DNA of 64,000 nt from Mycolicibacterium goodii (GCF_001187505.1 NZ_CP012150.1:3348001-3412000); one strand, 5' to 3'. Shown: positions 54,078 through 63,860, counted from the first letter of the stretch. Numbers and translations are program-made. The notes: generated by a model not told the origin, from the sequence alone.

Positions 54078-54934
54078 GAGCCCTGTCCCGATGCGTCGAT
54101 GAAGATGTCGATGGTCGGCCTGTCCCCGCCGCCATAACCGGAAAGGTCGCGCACACCTGCGGCGGTGAGCACCTCGGAGTCGATGAACGTCTGGCCGTTG
54201 ACCTCGCCTGCGGGACGGGACAGGATCTCGACGGCCGCGTCGGCCATGATCTCGGGGCTGCGCGAGGACTTCAACAGTTGTGCACCGCCCGCGCCGTTGG
54301 CCACGGCCGCGGTCGCGATGTACGTCTCGGGCCACAGGCAGCTGAAACCGATGCCGGAATCGGCGTACTCGGCGGCCCAGCCCTGCGAAAGCAGCGTCAT
54401 CCCGTATTTGGACAGCGTGTAGGACGGGTGGGCGCCCAGCCAGTACGGGTTGAGGTTGAGCGGCGGTGCCAGCGTGAGCACATGCGGGCTGTGCCCGGCA
54501 TCGGCGGAGCTGCGCAGGTGCGGTAGCGCGGCCTTGGTGAGCAGGAACGTGCCGCGCACGTTGATGTCCATCATCAGGTCGAACTTCTTGACCGCGAGCG
54601 ATTCGGTCGGTTCGGTCGCGATCGCGCTGGCGTTGTTGACCACGATGTCGACACCGCCGAACCGCTCGACCGCGGTGTCGATGGCCCGCGCGACGTCCTC
54701 TTCCTTGCGGACGTCGCCGACCACCGCGACACCCTTGCCGCCCGCGGCCTCGATGTCGGCGACCGCGGTGTGGATGGTGCCGGGCAGCTTCGGGTGCGGC
54801 TCTGCGGTCTTGGCGAGCAGCACCACGTTGGCGCCGCGCCCGGCCGCGCCCAGCGCGATTGCCAGGCCGATACCGCGGCTGCCGCCCGACACCACCATCG
54901 TGCGATCGGCGAAAGACTCCGGTTGGCTGGACAT
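54074..54934 (-). CDS. Short-chain dehydrogenase, HSDL2/AtuG-like
   Basis: A 286-residue SDR. The cofactor motif is VSGGSRGIGLAIA and the structural NNASAIA follows. The catalytic Tyr-Lys pair appears in HPSYTLSKYGM. It is close to the hydroxysteroid-dehydrogenase-like-2 group, with extra residues after the fold. It is the first gene of the SDR-FadD operon, read divergently from the B12 mutase operon across a 207-base gap. Confidence 0.9.
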   Translation of the reverse strand: MSSQPESFADRTMVVSGGSRGIGLAIALGAAGRGANVVLLAKTAEPHPKLPGTIHTAVADIEAAGGKGVAVVGDVRKEEDVARAIDTAVERFGGVDIVVNNASAIATEPTESLAVKKFDLMMDINVRGTFLLTKAALPHLRSSADAGHSPHVLTLAPPLNLNPYWLGAHPSYTLSKYGMTLLSQGWAAEYADSGIGFSCLWPETYIATAAVANGAGGAQLLKSSRSPEIMADAAVEILSRPAGEVNGQTFIDSEVLTAAGVRDLSGYGGGDRPTIDIFIDASGQGS

Positions 54935-55141
54935 GGGCCTCCTCGTCGGGCCGCGGCGGGGTGACGCGTCGGATGCGCACGTTGCCGCACATCAAAGGGT
55001 ATTGGCATTCTCATTTTTAGCAAGTGTCGTACTCGTGCATTCACCCGGAGTGTCGATGGGGGCGCTTGCGTTCGGTGCCGGCCATGCATTTACACCGTGC
55101 GGTATTGGCATTCTCATTTTTGGCAAGTACGTTATCGGGTG
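54935..55141. promoter_or_regulatory. Divergent SDR / mutase promoter with a 28-base direct repeat
   Basis: The 207-base gap holds two nearly identical 28-base copies beginning GGTATTGGCATTCTCATTTT, at 54998-55025 and 55101-55128, with one mismatch. The right copy overlaps the mutase promoter: TTGGCA at 55105-55110, a 17-base spacer and TACGTT at 55128-55133, so transcription would begin within a few bases of the ATG at 55142 (almost leaderless). In the left copy the complementary strand has TTGCTA with TACCCT, the possible SDR promoter. One regulator probably binds both. Confidence 0.75.
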
Positions 55142-56731
<1,590 letters not shown>

Positions 56732-56733
56732 TC

Positions 56734-57132
56734 ATGACGACACGGGTGCTGGTCGCCAAGCCCGGTCTGGACGGCCACGACCGCGGCGCGAAGATCGTCG
56801 CGCGCACGCTGCGGGACGCGGGTTTCGAGGTCATCTACACCGGCATCAGGCAGCGCATCGAGGACATCGTGTCGATTGCGCTGCAGGAAGACGTTGCGCT
56901 GGTGGGTCTTTCGATCCTGTCCGGGGCGCATGTGGCGCTGACCGCGCGCACCGTCGAGGCGCTGCGGGCCGCCGACGCCGGTGACATCGCCGTCGTCGTG
57001 GGCGGCACCATCCCGGAGGCCGATGTGCACAAGCTGCTCGATGCCGGGGCGGCCGCGGTGTTCCCGACGGGCACGCCGCTGGACACGCTGGTCACCGAGG
57101 TGCGGGCGTTGACGGAGAAGGTGACCAGATGA
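56734..57132 (+). CDS. Acyl-CoA mutase, cobalamin-binding small subunit
   Basis: A 132-residue B12-binding domain. The base-off DxHxxG motif is present in GLDGHDRGAK, along with the VGLSILSG and VVVGGTIPEAD loops. It starts 3 bases after the large-subunit gene stop and its own stop overlaps the LLM gene by four bases. It forms the heterodimeric mutase with the large subunit. Confidence 0.93.
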   Translation: MTTRVLVAKPGLDGHDRGAKIVARTLRDAGFEVIYTGIRQRIEDIVSIALQEDVALVGLSILSGAHVALTARTVEALRAADAGDIAVVVGGTIPEADVHKLLDAGAAAVFPTGTPLDTLVTEVRALTEKVTR

Positions 57133-58085
57133 GACTCGGCGTGATGATCGGTGCCGAGCGCGGTGACATGGCGCGCAAGGTACGAAAGCTCGAGGCCGAC
57201 ATCCGGTGGGCCGAGTCCGCGGGACTGGACAGCGCGTGGATGCCGCAGGTGCCCGACGATTTCGACTGTCTTTCCATGGTCGCGTTGATGGCCGCGCACT
57301 CGTCGACCATCGAACTCGGCACGGCCGTCGTGCCGTTGCAGGCGCAGCATCCGATTGCCCTTGCCCGCCAAGCCCTCTCGGTACACGCGATGGCCGAGGG
57401 CCGGTTGGCGCTCGGCGTGGGGCCGTCGCACCACTGGATCGTCGCCGACATGCTCGGCCTGCCGTACGAGAAGCCGGCCCGCTATACGCGTGACTATCTC
57501 GAGGTGCTCAACGCCGCCTTGTCCGGGCCGGGACCGGTCGACGTCGAGAATGACACCTTCACGGTGCACAACCCCACCGCGCTCGCGGCCGAGACTCCGC
57601 TACCCGTCCTGATCGCGGCGCTCGGCCCGGTGATGCTGCAGATCGCGGGGGAGTTGGCCGACGGCACGGTGCTGTGGATGGCCGACGAGCGCGCGATCGG
57701 TGATCACATCGCGCCGCGCATCAACAAGGCCGCCGAGAACGCGGGCAGGCCCGCGCCGCGCATCGTCGCCGGGATCCCGGTGTGCCTGTGCGCTGATTCG
57801 GAGATCGACACCGCCAGAGAACGCGCGAACCGGATCCTGGCCGAGGCCGAGACCTCGCCCAACTATCAGCGACTGCTCGACCGCGGCGACGCCCGCGATG
57901 TCGGCGACCTGTGTGCTGCCGGCGATACGGAGGACATCCTGCGGCGATTCCGCCGTTTCGCCGACGCGGGGGTGACGGATCTGTCGGTGCGCCTGCTGCC
58001 GATCGGCGACAACCGGGACGAGTTGGTCGCGTCGAAGCACCGGACGCGCGAGGTGATCGCCGAGCTCGCGAAGGCGGTGCGGTGA
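57129..58085 (+). CDS. Luciferase-like F420-dependent oxidoreductase
   Basis: A 318-residue LLM-class oxidoreductase. It has the barrel start MRLGVMIGAERGD and the conserved GVGPSHHWIVADMLGL. Mycobacterial members usually use F420, but flavin mononucleotide is also possible. It is co-transcribed with the mutase (four-base overlap) and CaiB genes, so it probably hydrides a double bond or oxidises an acyl-CoA-derived intermediate in the same pathway. Confidence 0.88.
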   Translation: MRLGVMIGAERGDMARKVRKLEADIRWAESAGLDSAWMPQVPDDFDCLSMVALMAAHSSTIELGTAVVPLQAQHPIALARQALSVHAMAEGRLALGVGPSHHWIVADMLGLPYEKPARYTRDYLEVLNAALSGPGPVDVENDTFTVHNPTALAAETPLPVLIAALGPVMLQIAGELADGTVLWMADERAIGDHIAPRINKAAENAGRPAPRIVAGIPVCLCADSEIDTARERANRILAEAETSPNYQRLLDRGDARDVGDLCAAGDTEDILRRFRRFADAGVTDLSVRLLPIGDNRDELVASKHRTREVIAELAKAVR

Positions 58086-58086
58086 G

Positions 58087-59160
58087 GTGAACACGGGCCC
58101 GCTGGCCGGTATCCGGGTCATCGAGGTCGGCGTCATGCTCGCCGGCCCGTACGCGACCATGATGCTCGCGGATCTCGGCGCCGAGGTGATCAAGATCGAA
58201 CCGCCGGGAGGGGAGATCTCGCGGCAGGTGGGCGACAGCTACTTCGCGAGCCTCAACCGGGGCAAACGCAGCCTGTGCCTGGACCTGACCTCGGCCGAGG
58301 GGAAGGCGGAACTGGCTGAGCTGGTGGCCGATTCGCATGCGCTGCTGGTGAACATGAAACCGTCGGTGATCCGCCGCCTCGGTCTGACCTACGACGCGCT
58401 CAGGCGGTACAACCCCGAAATCGTGTGCGTCGCGATGACGGGGTTCGGGCTCGACGGCGGTGACGACCCGGCGTTCGACTACGTCATCCAGGCCGCGACC
58501 GGGGTCGCGGCGATGACCGGTGACCCCGACGGCCCGCCGACGCTGCCGGGATACTCGTCGGCGGACAACTCGACGGGCCTGACCGCCGCGCTGGGTCTGT
58601 TGGCGATGATCGTGGCAGGCCGCGGTGGTCAGGTGGACGTGTCGTTGCGCGACGTCATGCTCTCGCAGCTGAACTATCGCGCGTCGGCGTACCTCAACGA
58701 CGCCACCGAACCGCGCCGGTACCCCAACGGCGCACACTCCTATTACGTTCCGGCCCAGCTGTTTCCGACGGCCGACGGCCATCTGGCGTTGTTCATCACG
58801 CACGACGGGTTCTGGAAGTCGTTTGCCGGCGAGGCCGGTATCGAGGGATTCGAGACCATGGCCGAGCGGGCGGCCCGGCGTGACGAGGTGCTGCGGGTGG
58901 TCACCGCGAGGCTCGCGACCGACTCGGCGGCGAGTTGGCAGGCGCGACTGGGGCCGCTGGGCATCCCGGTCGCCGCGGTGCGCACGCTGCCCGAGGCGCT
59001 CGCCGCGACGCCGGAAGCGGTTGTCACCGCGGGCGATTTCCGTCTGGTGGGCAGTTCGATCCGGATCGACGGCTATGCGCCGGAATACCGGCCGCCGCCG
59101 GCGTTCGACGAGTACGCCGAGCGGTCTGCGGCGGCGGCGCGGCCTCAGTCTTCGTCGTAG
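58087..59160 (+). CDS. Class III CoA-transferase (CaiB/BaiF)
   Basis: A 357-residue CoA-transferase. The N-terminal LAGIRVIEVGVMLAGPYA and LADLGAEVIKIEPPGGE are diagnostic. The active aspartate lies in YSSADNSTGLTAA and the GRGGQVDVSL fold closure follows. It moves CoA between carboxylic acids or acts as a racemase. GTG at 58087 is 2 bases after the LLM stop. Its end overlaps the ferredoxin gene of the other strand by 16 bases. Confidence 0.93.
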   Translation: MNTGPLAGIRVIEVGVMLAGPYATMMLADLGAEVIKIEPPGGEISRQVGDSYFASLNRGKRSLCLDLTSAEGKAELAELVADSHALLVNMKPSVIRRLGLTYDALRRYNPEIVCVAMTGFGLDGGDDPAFDYVIQAATGVAAMTGDPDGPPTLPGYSSADNSTGLTAALGLLAMIVAGRGGQVDVSLRDVMLSQLNYRASAYLNDATEPRRYPNGAHSYYVPAQLFPTADGHLALFITHDGFWKSFAGEAGIEGFETMAERAARRDEVLRVVTARLATDSAASWQARLGPLGIPVAAVRTLPEALAATPEAVVTAGDFRLVGSSIRIDGYAPEYRPPPAFDEYAERSAAAARPQSSS

Positions 59161-59456
59161 GAGACCGTCACGGTGTCGCAGTCCGGAACCGCTTGGCATG
59201 TCAGCACGTAACCCTCGGCGACCTCGTCGTCGTCGAGGGCGTCGTTGACCCGCATGGTGGCGGTTCCCTCGAGGAGTTTGGCCATGCACGTGCCGCAGTT
59301 GCCCGCCTCGCAGGAGAACGGAGGTGTCATGCCCGCCCGTCGCGCGCTTTCCAGCAGCGTCTCGTTCGGCCTGCGCGGCACCGAGACCTGCTCACGCTCG
59401 AACAGGATCGTCACTTTCCCTCCGGATCCGCCGTCGGGTAGTGGTTCTGCCGTCAT
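59145..59456 (-). CDS. Plant-type [2Fe-2S] ferredoxin domain protein
   Basis: A 103-residue single-domain ferredoxin. The cluster ligands are CEAGNCGTCMAKL and the later LTCQA. The start at 59456 has AGGGGAG upstream; the frame is open to 59501 but lacks a ribosome site there. It likely hands electrons to an oxygenase or reductase in the cluster, or to the P450 12 kb upstream. It shares a divergent promoter gap with the FadD gene at 59527. Confidence 0.9.
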   Translation of the reverse strand: MTAEPLPDGGSGGKVTILFEREQVSVPRRPNETLLESARRAGMTPPFSCEAGNCGTCMAKLLEGTATMRVNDALDDDEVAEGYVLTCQAVPDCDTVTVSYDED

Positions 59457-59526
59457 GGAGCTCCCCTGCGCAGTAGCGTTCTGATATGGCGAGAATAACA
59501 TTCTCCAGAAATGATAGTATCTTCTC
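59457..59526. promoter_or_regulatory. Divergent ferredoxin / FadD promoter with palindrome
   Basis: A 70-base gap containing GAGAATAACATTCTC at 59491-59505, a perfect 6-3-6 palindrome. A TAGTAT -10 box lies a few bases before the FadD GTG at 59527, making that transcript almost leaderless. ATTCTC also forms the core of the 28-base repeats at 54998 and 55101, so one regulator may control the whole cluster. Confidence 0.6.
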
Positions 59527-60948
59527 GTGCAGGTGGGTTCGCGACGGGCGGGTGAGTCTCATGCCGAGGCTGCCGTGCTGGCATTCGGGGACCGCGAGTA
59601 CACGCGGGCCGAACTCGACGCGCTCACCGCAGGCATGGCCGCCACGCTCGCGCAGCGCGGTGTTGGCGTGGGGGACCGGGTCGCGATCATGTCGTCGAAC
59701 CGACCCGAGTTCGTGGTCGCGCTGCACGCCATCTGGCACCTCGGCGCGGCCGCGGTACTGATCAGCCCGGCCTGGAAGTCGACCGAGATCGGGCACGCGC
59801 TGCAGCTCACCCGGGCGACCCACGCGGTCGGGGATCAACCGTTGCTCGCCGAGCACCTGCCGATGCTGCACCTCGACGAGCCGATCGCCCCCGGTGAACA
59901 CCCCGGACACGCCGAGCTGATCACTCCGGACGCCGACGCGTTGTTCGTGTTCAGCTCCGGCACCACCGGCATGCCGAAGGCCGTGTGCCACACCCACGCC
60001 GGATTCGCGGCAGCCATCGAGCATTGGCGTGACGCGCTCGGGCTCACCGCGGCCGACCGCATGCAGATCATGACCCCGCCGTCGCACATCCTCGGCCTGC
60101 TCAACATCGCGATGGTGCTCGACACCGGCGCCTGGATGCGGCTGCATCCCCGGTTCGACGTCGGTAACATGTTGCGCCACATCGAATCCGACCGCATCAC
60201 CATCGAGATGGCGGTCGCGCCGATCGCCTTGGCGCTGGCCGCGCATCCCGACCTGCAGCGGTTCGACCTGTCGTCGCTGCGGTACGTGATGTGGTGCGCG
60301 ACGCCGGTCACCCGCAGCGTTGCCGAAGACATCACCGCGCGCACCGGCATCCGGTGGCTCACCGCCTACGGCACCACCGAGTTGCCGGTCATCGCGTGTA
60401 ACCCGCTCGACGACACCAGGATCGAGACCGTCGGCACCCCGGTGCGCGGCGTGCGGGTGCGCATCCACGACGACGGCGCCGGTGTCGGCGAGATCCAGGT
60501 GCGGTCCGATTCCGTCATGCGGGGATACCTGCCCGAGAGCGCGACCGCGGGTGCGTTCAGCGACGGGTGGTACCGCACGGGCGACATCGGCTTTCGCGAC
60601 GACGACGGATATCTGCACATCACCGACCGCGCCAAGGAGATGGTCAAGGTGCGCGGGTTCCAGGTCGCGCCTGCCGAGGTCGAGGCGGTGCTGCACGGGC
60701 ATCCCGCGGTGGCCGACTGTGCGGTGTTCGGTGAACCGCACGACACCGACGGCGAAGCCGTCGTCGCGGCCGTGGCCACCTGCGCCGAGGTATCGGCCGA
60801 CGAACTCATCGAGCTGGTCGGGTCGCGCCTCGCGTCGTACAAGCGGCCCCGCCGCGTCGAATTCGTCCCCGAGATACCCCGCCTGCCTTCCGGAAAGGTA
60901 TTGCGACGAGTGCTGAAGGAGCGGCATGGACGTCCGTCTGACGGCTGA
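59527..60948 (+). CDS. Acyl-CoA synthetase (class I adenylate-forming)
   Basis: A 473-residue CoA ligase. The phosphate loop is FVFSSGTTGMPKAVCHTHAG, with the adenine motif AYGTTELPVIA, and closing KEMVKVRGFQVAP. The C-terminal lysine lies in LPSGKVLRRVL. It belongs to the medium/aryl acid ligases. The start is GTG. It leads the operon that also contains two acyl-CoA dehydrogenase genes and an enoyl-CoA hydratase, i.e. a beta-oxidation set. Confidence 0.93.
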   Translation: MQVGSRRAGESHAEAAVLAFGDREYTRAELDALTAGMAATLAQRGVGVGDRVAIMSSNRPEFVVALHAIWHLGAAAVLISPAWKSTEIGHALQLTRATHAVGDQPLLAEHLPMLHLDEPIAPGEHPGHAELITPDADALFVFSSGTTGMPKAVCHTHAGFAAAIEHWRDALGLTAADRMQIMTPPSHILGLLNIAMVLDTGAWMRLHPRFDVGNMLRHIESDRITIEMAVAPIALALAAHPDLQRFDLSSLRYVMWCATPVTRSVAEDITARTGIRWLTAYGTTELPVIACNPLDDTRIETVGTPVRGVRVRIHDDGAGVGEIQVRSDSVMRGYLPESATAGAFSDGWYRTGDIGFRDDDGYLHITDRAKEMVKVRGFQVAPAEVEAVLHGHPAVADCAVFGEPHDTDGEAVVAAVATCAEVSADELIELVGSRLASYKRPRRVEFVPEIPRLPSGKVLRRVLKERHGRPSDG

Positions 60949-61747
60949 ACAGCAGCAGCTGCGAGAGGCCGCTGCGAAACTGGCCTACGACCTGGGACCG
61001 GGCTCGGTCCAGGAACTCGCCAATGAGAACCGGGTCGCGCGGTTGGAGAGCACCGTGGCCGCCACCGAGTGGCGCACACTGCGATCCGACGGCGCGTCCG
61101 GGGTGGAGGTGGCGATCGTCGCCGAGGAGTTCGCGCGCGGACTCGTCGACGTGCCGTTCCTCGGGCCGATCCTCACCGACGACCTGGCACAGCGCCTCGG
61201 CCGCAAGGTCGCGGTACCCGACGCTGCCGCAGGTGCCGACCTCACCAACAGCTCCGTGGGTGTCATCGAGTCGCCTGCCGAACTCGCCGAGCTGTCCGGA
61301 GACGACGCGGCGCGCTGGAATGCGTTGGCGCTCGCGGCCACCAGCGCCGATCTGGTCGGGGCCGCGCGCGGCGCCCACGCACTGGCCGTCGACTACGCGA
61401 AGGTGCGCGAACAATACGGCTCGACCATCGGCTCCTACCAGGCCGTCGCCCACATGCTCGCCGAAGGCCTCGCGCTCATCGAGGGTTCGATCAGCGTGCT
61501 GCGCCACGCCGCGTGGGGCGTCGACGAGCTCGAACCCGACGAGGCCGTGCGGGCCGGTCGTATCGCCAAGATCTACTGCGCGCGTGCGGCACGCACGGTG
61601 TGCGAGACCGCGATCCAGGTGCACGGCGGCATCGGCAACACCTGGGAGTGCCTGGCACACGTGTATCTGCGTCGCGTGCTGACCTCGACCGAACTGTGGC
61701 CCGTCGGACTGGAGGACTTGGAGGTTTCAGATCTTGGATTTTCGTGA
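60926..61747 (+). CDS. Acyl-CoA dehydrogenase, short non-catalytic-type subunit
   Basis: A 273-residue acyl-CoA dehydrogenase family chain that is shorter than the usual 380. It keeps the FAD/tetramer motif REQYGSTIGSYQAVAHML and IQVHGGIGNTWEC. I do not find the catalytic glutamate. Together with the next gene it fits the actinobacterial heterotetrameric (alpha2beta2) dehydrogenases. It overlaps the FadD gene by 23 bases and the next gene by 14. Confidence 0.88.
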   Translation: MDVRLTAEQQQLREAAAKLAYDLGPGSVQELANENRVARLESTVAATEWRTLRSDGASGVEVAIVAEEFARGLVDVPFLGPILTDDLAQRLGRKVAVPDAAAGADLTNSSVGVIESPAELAELSGDDAARWNALALAATSADLVGAARGAHALAVDYAKVREQYGSTIGSYQAVAHMLAEGLALIEGSISVLRHAAWGVDELEPDEAVRAGRIAKIYCARAARTVCETAIQVHGGIGNTWECLAHVYLRRVLTSTELWPVGLEDLEVSDLGFS

Positions 61748-62822
61748 TTCACCCGAGGAAGCGGCCTTCCGCGACCGGTTGCGGTGCTGGCTGGCCGACA
61801 ACGCCGCGTCGTTCAAGGCGTCCGGCGACGACTACTGGGCCCGGCAGGGGGAGTGGCATCAGGCCCTCTACGGCGCAGGGTTTTTCGGGACGTCGTGGCC
61901 CAAGGAGTTCGGCGGGCAGGAGTTGCCTGCGGTCTACGACGTGATCGTCGATGAGGAACTCGCACGCGCCGGGGCGCCACCGCGGCCCAGCCTCGGCTAC
62001 CTCGTCGTCGGCCTCGTACACCACGGCAGCAGGGAACTGCAGCAGCGGTTTCTGCCCGGCATGATCAACGGCACGCAGCGGTGGTGCCAGGGCTTCTCGG
62101 AGCCGGGCGCCGGGTCGGACCTCGCGGCCCTGACCACCACGGCCACCCGGGACGGTGACAACTACCTGATCAACGGCCACAAGATCTGGACCAGCTACTC
62201 CGATGTGGCGGACTGGTGCCTGCTGCTGGCGCGCACCGACAAGGATGTGCCACGCCACAAGGGCATCTCGGCCTTTCTCATCTCGATGCACCAGGAGGGT
62301 ATCCGGCAGCGTCCGCTCAAGATGATCAATGGCGTCACCACCGAGTTCGGCCAGGTGAGCTTCGACAACGCGGTGGTCCCGGCGTCGCAGATGGTCGGTG
62401 CGCCTGGCGAGGGTTGGGCCCTTGCGATGACCGTCGTCGGCCACGAGCGCGAACCCTCCACGCTGGGGTACTCGGCGCGGTACGGAAAGCTCGTGCGGGA
62501 GATGGCAGCTCGCGTCGACGGACGCCCACCCGAGGATCTGGCGTGGGCCGCGGTGCAGGCCGAGATGCTGCGGCTGCATGTGCGCCGACGGCTCTCCGAA
62601 CAACTCGACGGTCTCAAACACGGACCGCAGGGTTCGCTCGACAAGCTGCTCATGACGTGGGTCGAGCAGTCGGTTGGCCATGCCGCCCTCGCCGTCGGCG
62701 GGACTTCGGATCCCGAACTGCTCAGCGCCTACCTGTACAGCCGCGCCCAGAGCGTCATGGGCGGTACGTCGCAGATCCAGAAGAACATCATCGCTTCACG
62801 CATCCTCGGGTTGGGGGTTTGA
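61734..62822 (+). CDS. Acyl-CoA dehydrogenase, catalytic-type subunit
   Basis: A 362-residue acyl-CoA dehydrogenase. It has the substrate/FAD motifs QGFSEPGAGSDLAAL and GHKIWTSYSDVADW, and the C-terminal QSVMGGTSQIQKNIIASRILGL. The start is TTG at 61734, overlapping the partner gene. A VVGHEREPS segment offers a glutamate at the expected catalytic area. It oxidises an acyl-CoA to the enoyl-CoA, passing electrons to electron-transfer flavoprotein. Confidence 0.92.
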   Translation: MDFRDSPEEAAFRDRLRCWLADNAASFKASGDDYWARQGEWHQALYGAGFFGTSWPKEFGGQELPAVYDVIVDEELARAGAPPRPSLGYLVVGLVHHGSRELQQRFLPGMINGTQRWCQGFSEPGAGSDLAALTTTATRDGDNYLINGHKIWTSYSDVADWCLLLARTDKDVPRHKGISAFLISMHQEGIRQRPLKMINGVTTEFGQVSFDNAVVPASQMVGAPGEGWALAMTVVGHEREPSTLGYSARYGKLVREMAARVDGRPPEDLAWAAVQAEMLRLHVRRRLSEQLDGLKHGPQGSLDKLLMTWVEQSVGHAALAVGGTSDPELLSAYLYSRAQSVMGGTSQIQKNIIASRILGLGV

Positions 62823-62826
62823 CCGA

Positions 62827-63594
62827 ATGTACGCAATGCCAGACGAAATCGAGGTCCGCGCCGAAGGGGACATCCGCGTCATCACCCTCAACCGACCGGA
62901 CGCGCTCAACGCCGTCAACGATTCGCTGCACGAGGGTCTGGCGCACCTGTGGACCAGGCTTTCGGAGGACTACGACGCCCGCGCCGCGGTGATCACCGGT
63001 GCGGGGCGGGCGTTTTCCGCCGGCGGCGATTTCGCCTACCTGCAGGAACTCGGCGAGAATCCCCAGCTGCGGGCCAAGACCATCCTGCACGGGCGGGAGA
63101 TCGTCCTGGGGATGACGCGCTGCCGCGTGCCGGTGGTGGCGGCCGTCAATGGTCCCGCGGTCGGATTGGGTTGCAGCCTCGTGGCATTGAGCGACATCGT
63201 GTACATGGCACCGTCGGCGTACCTGGCCGATCCGCATGTGCAGGTGGGCCTCGTCGCCGCCGACGGAGGTCCCATCACCTGGCCGTTGCACATCAGCCTG
63301 TTGCTGGCCAAGGAGTTCGCATTGACCGGCACGCGCATCCCCGCCCAGCGGGCCGTGGAACTCGGTCTGGCCAACCACCTTTCGGACGATCCGGTGGCCG
63401 AGGCCGTCGCGGCCGCCCAGAAGATGGCCAAGCTGCCGCGGCAGTCACTGGAGGCCACCAAACGACTGCTCAACCTGCACATGGAGCAGGCGGTTCTCGC
63501 GACCCTCGACTTCGGCAACACCGCCGAGGAACAGTCGTTTCGCACCGAGGATTTCAAGGCCATCGTCGCGGGTCTCAACGCCCGGAAGAACTGA
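62827..63594 (+). CDS. Enoyl-CoA hydratase/isomerase family protein
   Basis: A 255-residue crotonase-fold enzyme. The CoA/oxyanion motifs are ITGAGRAFSAGGDFAYL and AVNGPAVGLGCSLVALSDIV. The active glutamate position lies in the DPHVQVGLVAADGG region, which has no obvious Glu, so the reaction may not be simple hydration. ATG at 62827 is 4 bases after the dehydrogenase stop. It is the last gene of the acyl-CoA cluster. Confidence 0.92.
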   Translation: MYAMPDEIEVRAEGDIRVITLNRPDALNAVNDSLHEGLAHLWTRLSEDYDARAAVITGAGRAFSAGGDFAYLQELGENPQLRAKTILHGREIVLGMTRCRVPVVAAVNGPAVGLGCSLVALSDIVYMAPSAYLADPHVQVGLVAADGGPITWPLHISLLLAKEFALTGTRIPAQRAVELGLANHLSDDPVAEAVAAAQKMAKLPRQSLEATKRLLNLHMEQAVLATLDFGNTAEEQSFRTEDFKAIVAGLNARKN

Positions 63595-63610
63595 TGTTTT
63601 CCTCGCGAAA

Positions 63611-63672
63611 TCTCTCCCGCGAGCAGACGCAAAACTGCCCTTTTTCCAGCGAATTCAGGCAGTTTTGCGTCT
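63611..63672. repeat. Dispersed palindromic repeat interrupted by an IS110 element
   Basis: The left arm GAGCAGACGCAAAACTGCC (63621-63639) and right arm GGCAGTTTTGCGTCT (63658-63672) are exact complements. The left arm continues outward as CTCTCCCGC, but the right arm stops after GCGTCT where GCTCGCGGGAG would be expected. The core equals that of the intact copy at 16359-16433. The break is the insertion point of the mobile element. Confidence 0.85.
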
Positions 63673-63715
63673 CAGTGTCAGTCTGGATTTTGCCGCGTTG
63701 CGGTGGTTGGGTCTG

Positions 63716-63860
63716 GATCATCTGGTGTCTGGCTCGTTTTGCGTCTGCCGCCCCGGGGGGTTGGCGCTGAGCAGTAGTGCCGGCACCAGGTGTGAAGGAC
63801 CGACCGGCGTGACTTGATAGGAGCGTGGCATCGCCCCGACTGAGAAGTGTCCGCCGGCCG
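63716..63860 (+). ncRNA. Predicted bridge RNA of the IS110 element
   Basis: Two stem-bounded internal loops resemble the target- and donor-binding loops of the IS621 bridge RNA. Target loop: outer stem CTGGTG (63722-63727)/CACCAG (63784-63789), left guide GTTTTGCGTCT (63736-63746), apical hairpin 63747-63765, right guide GAGCAG (63769-63774). Donor loop: outer stem CCGGCG (63804-63809)/CGCCGG (63852-63857), hairpin GGAGCG/CGCCCC (63820-63837), right guide ACTGAG (63839-63844). The guides match the insertion site and the element's own left end. Boundaries are approximate; RNA expression is not shown. Confidence 0.7.

Noticed and set aside
54935..55141. A cobalamin riboswitch before the B12 mutase
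   Set aside because: The gap is only 207 bases, has no B12-box-like sequence, and the transcript appears nearly leaderless.
63727..63748. A third copy of the palindromic repeat within the IS left end
   Set aside because: Only GTTTTGCGTCTG is shared and there is no second arm. It is better explained as the target guide of the bridge RNA.
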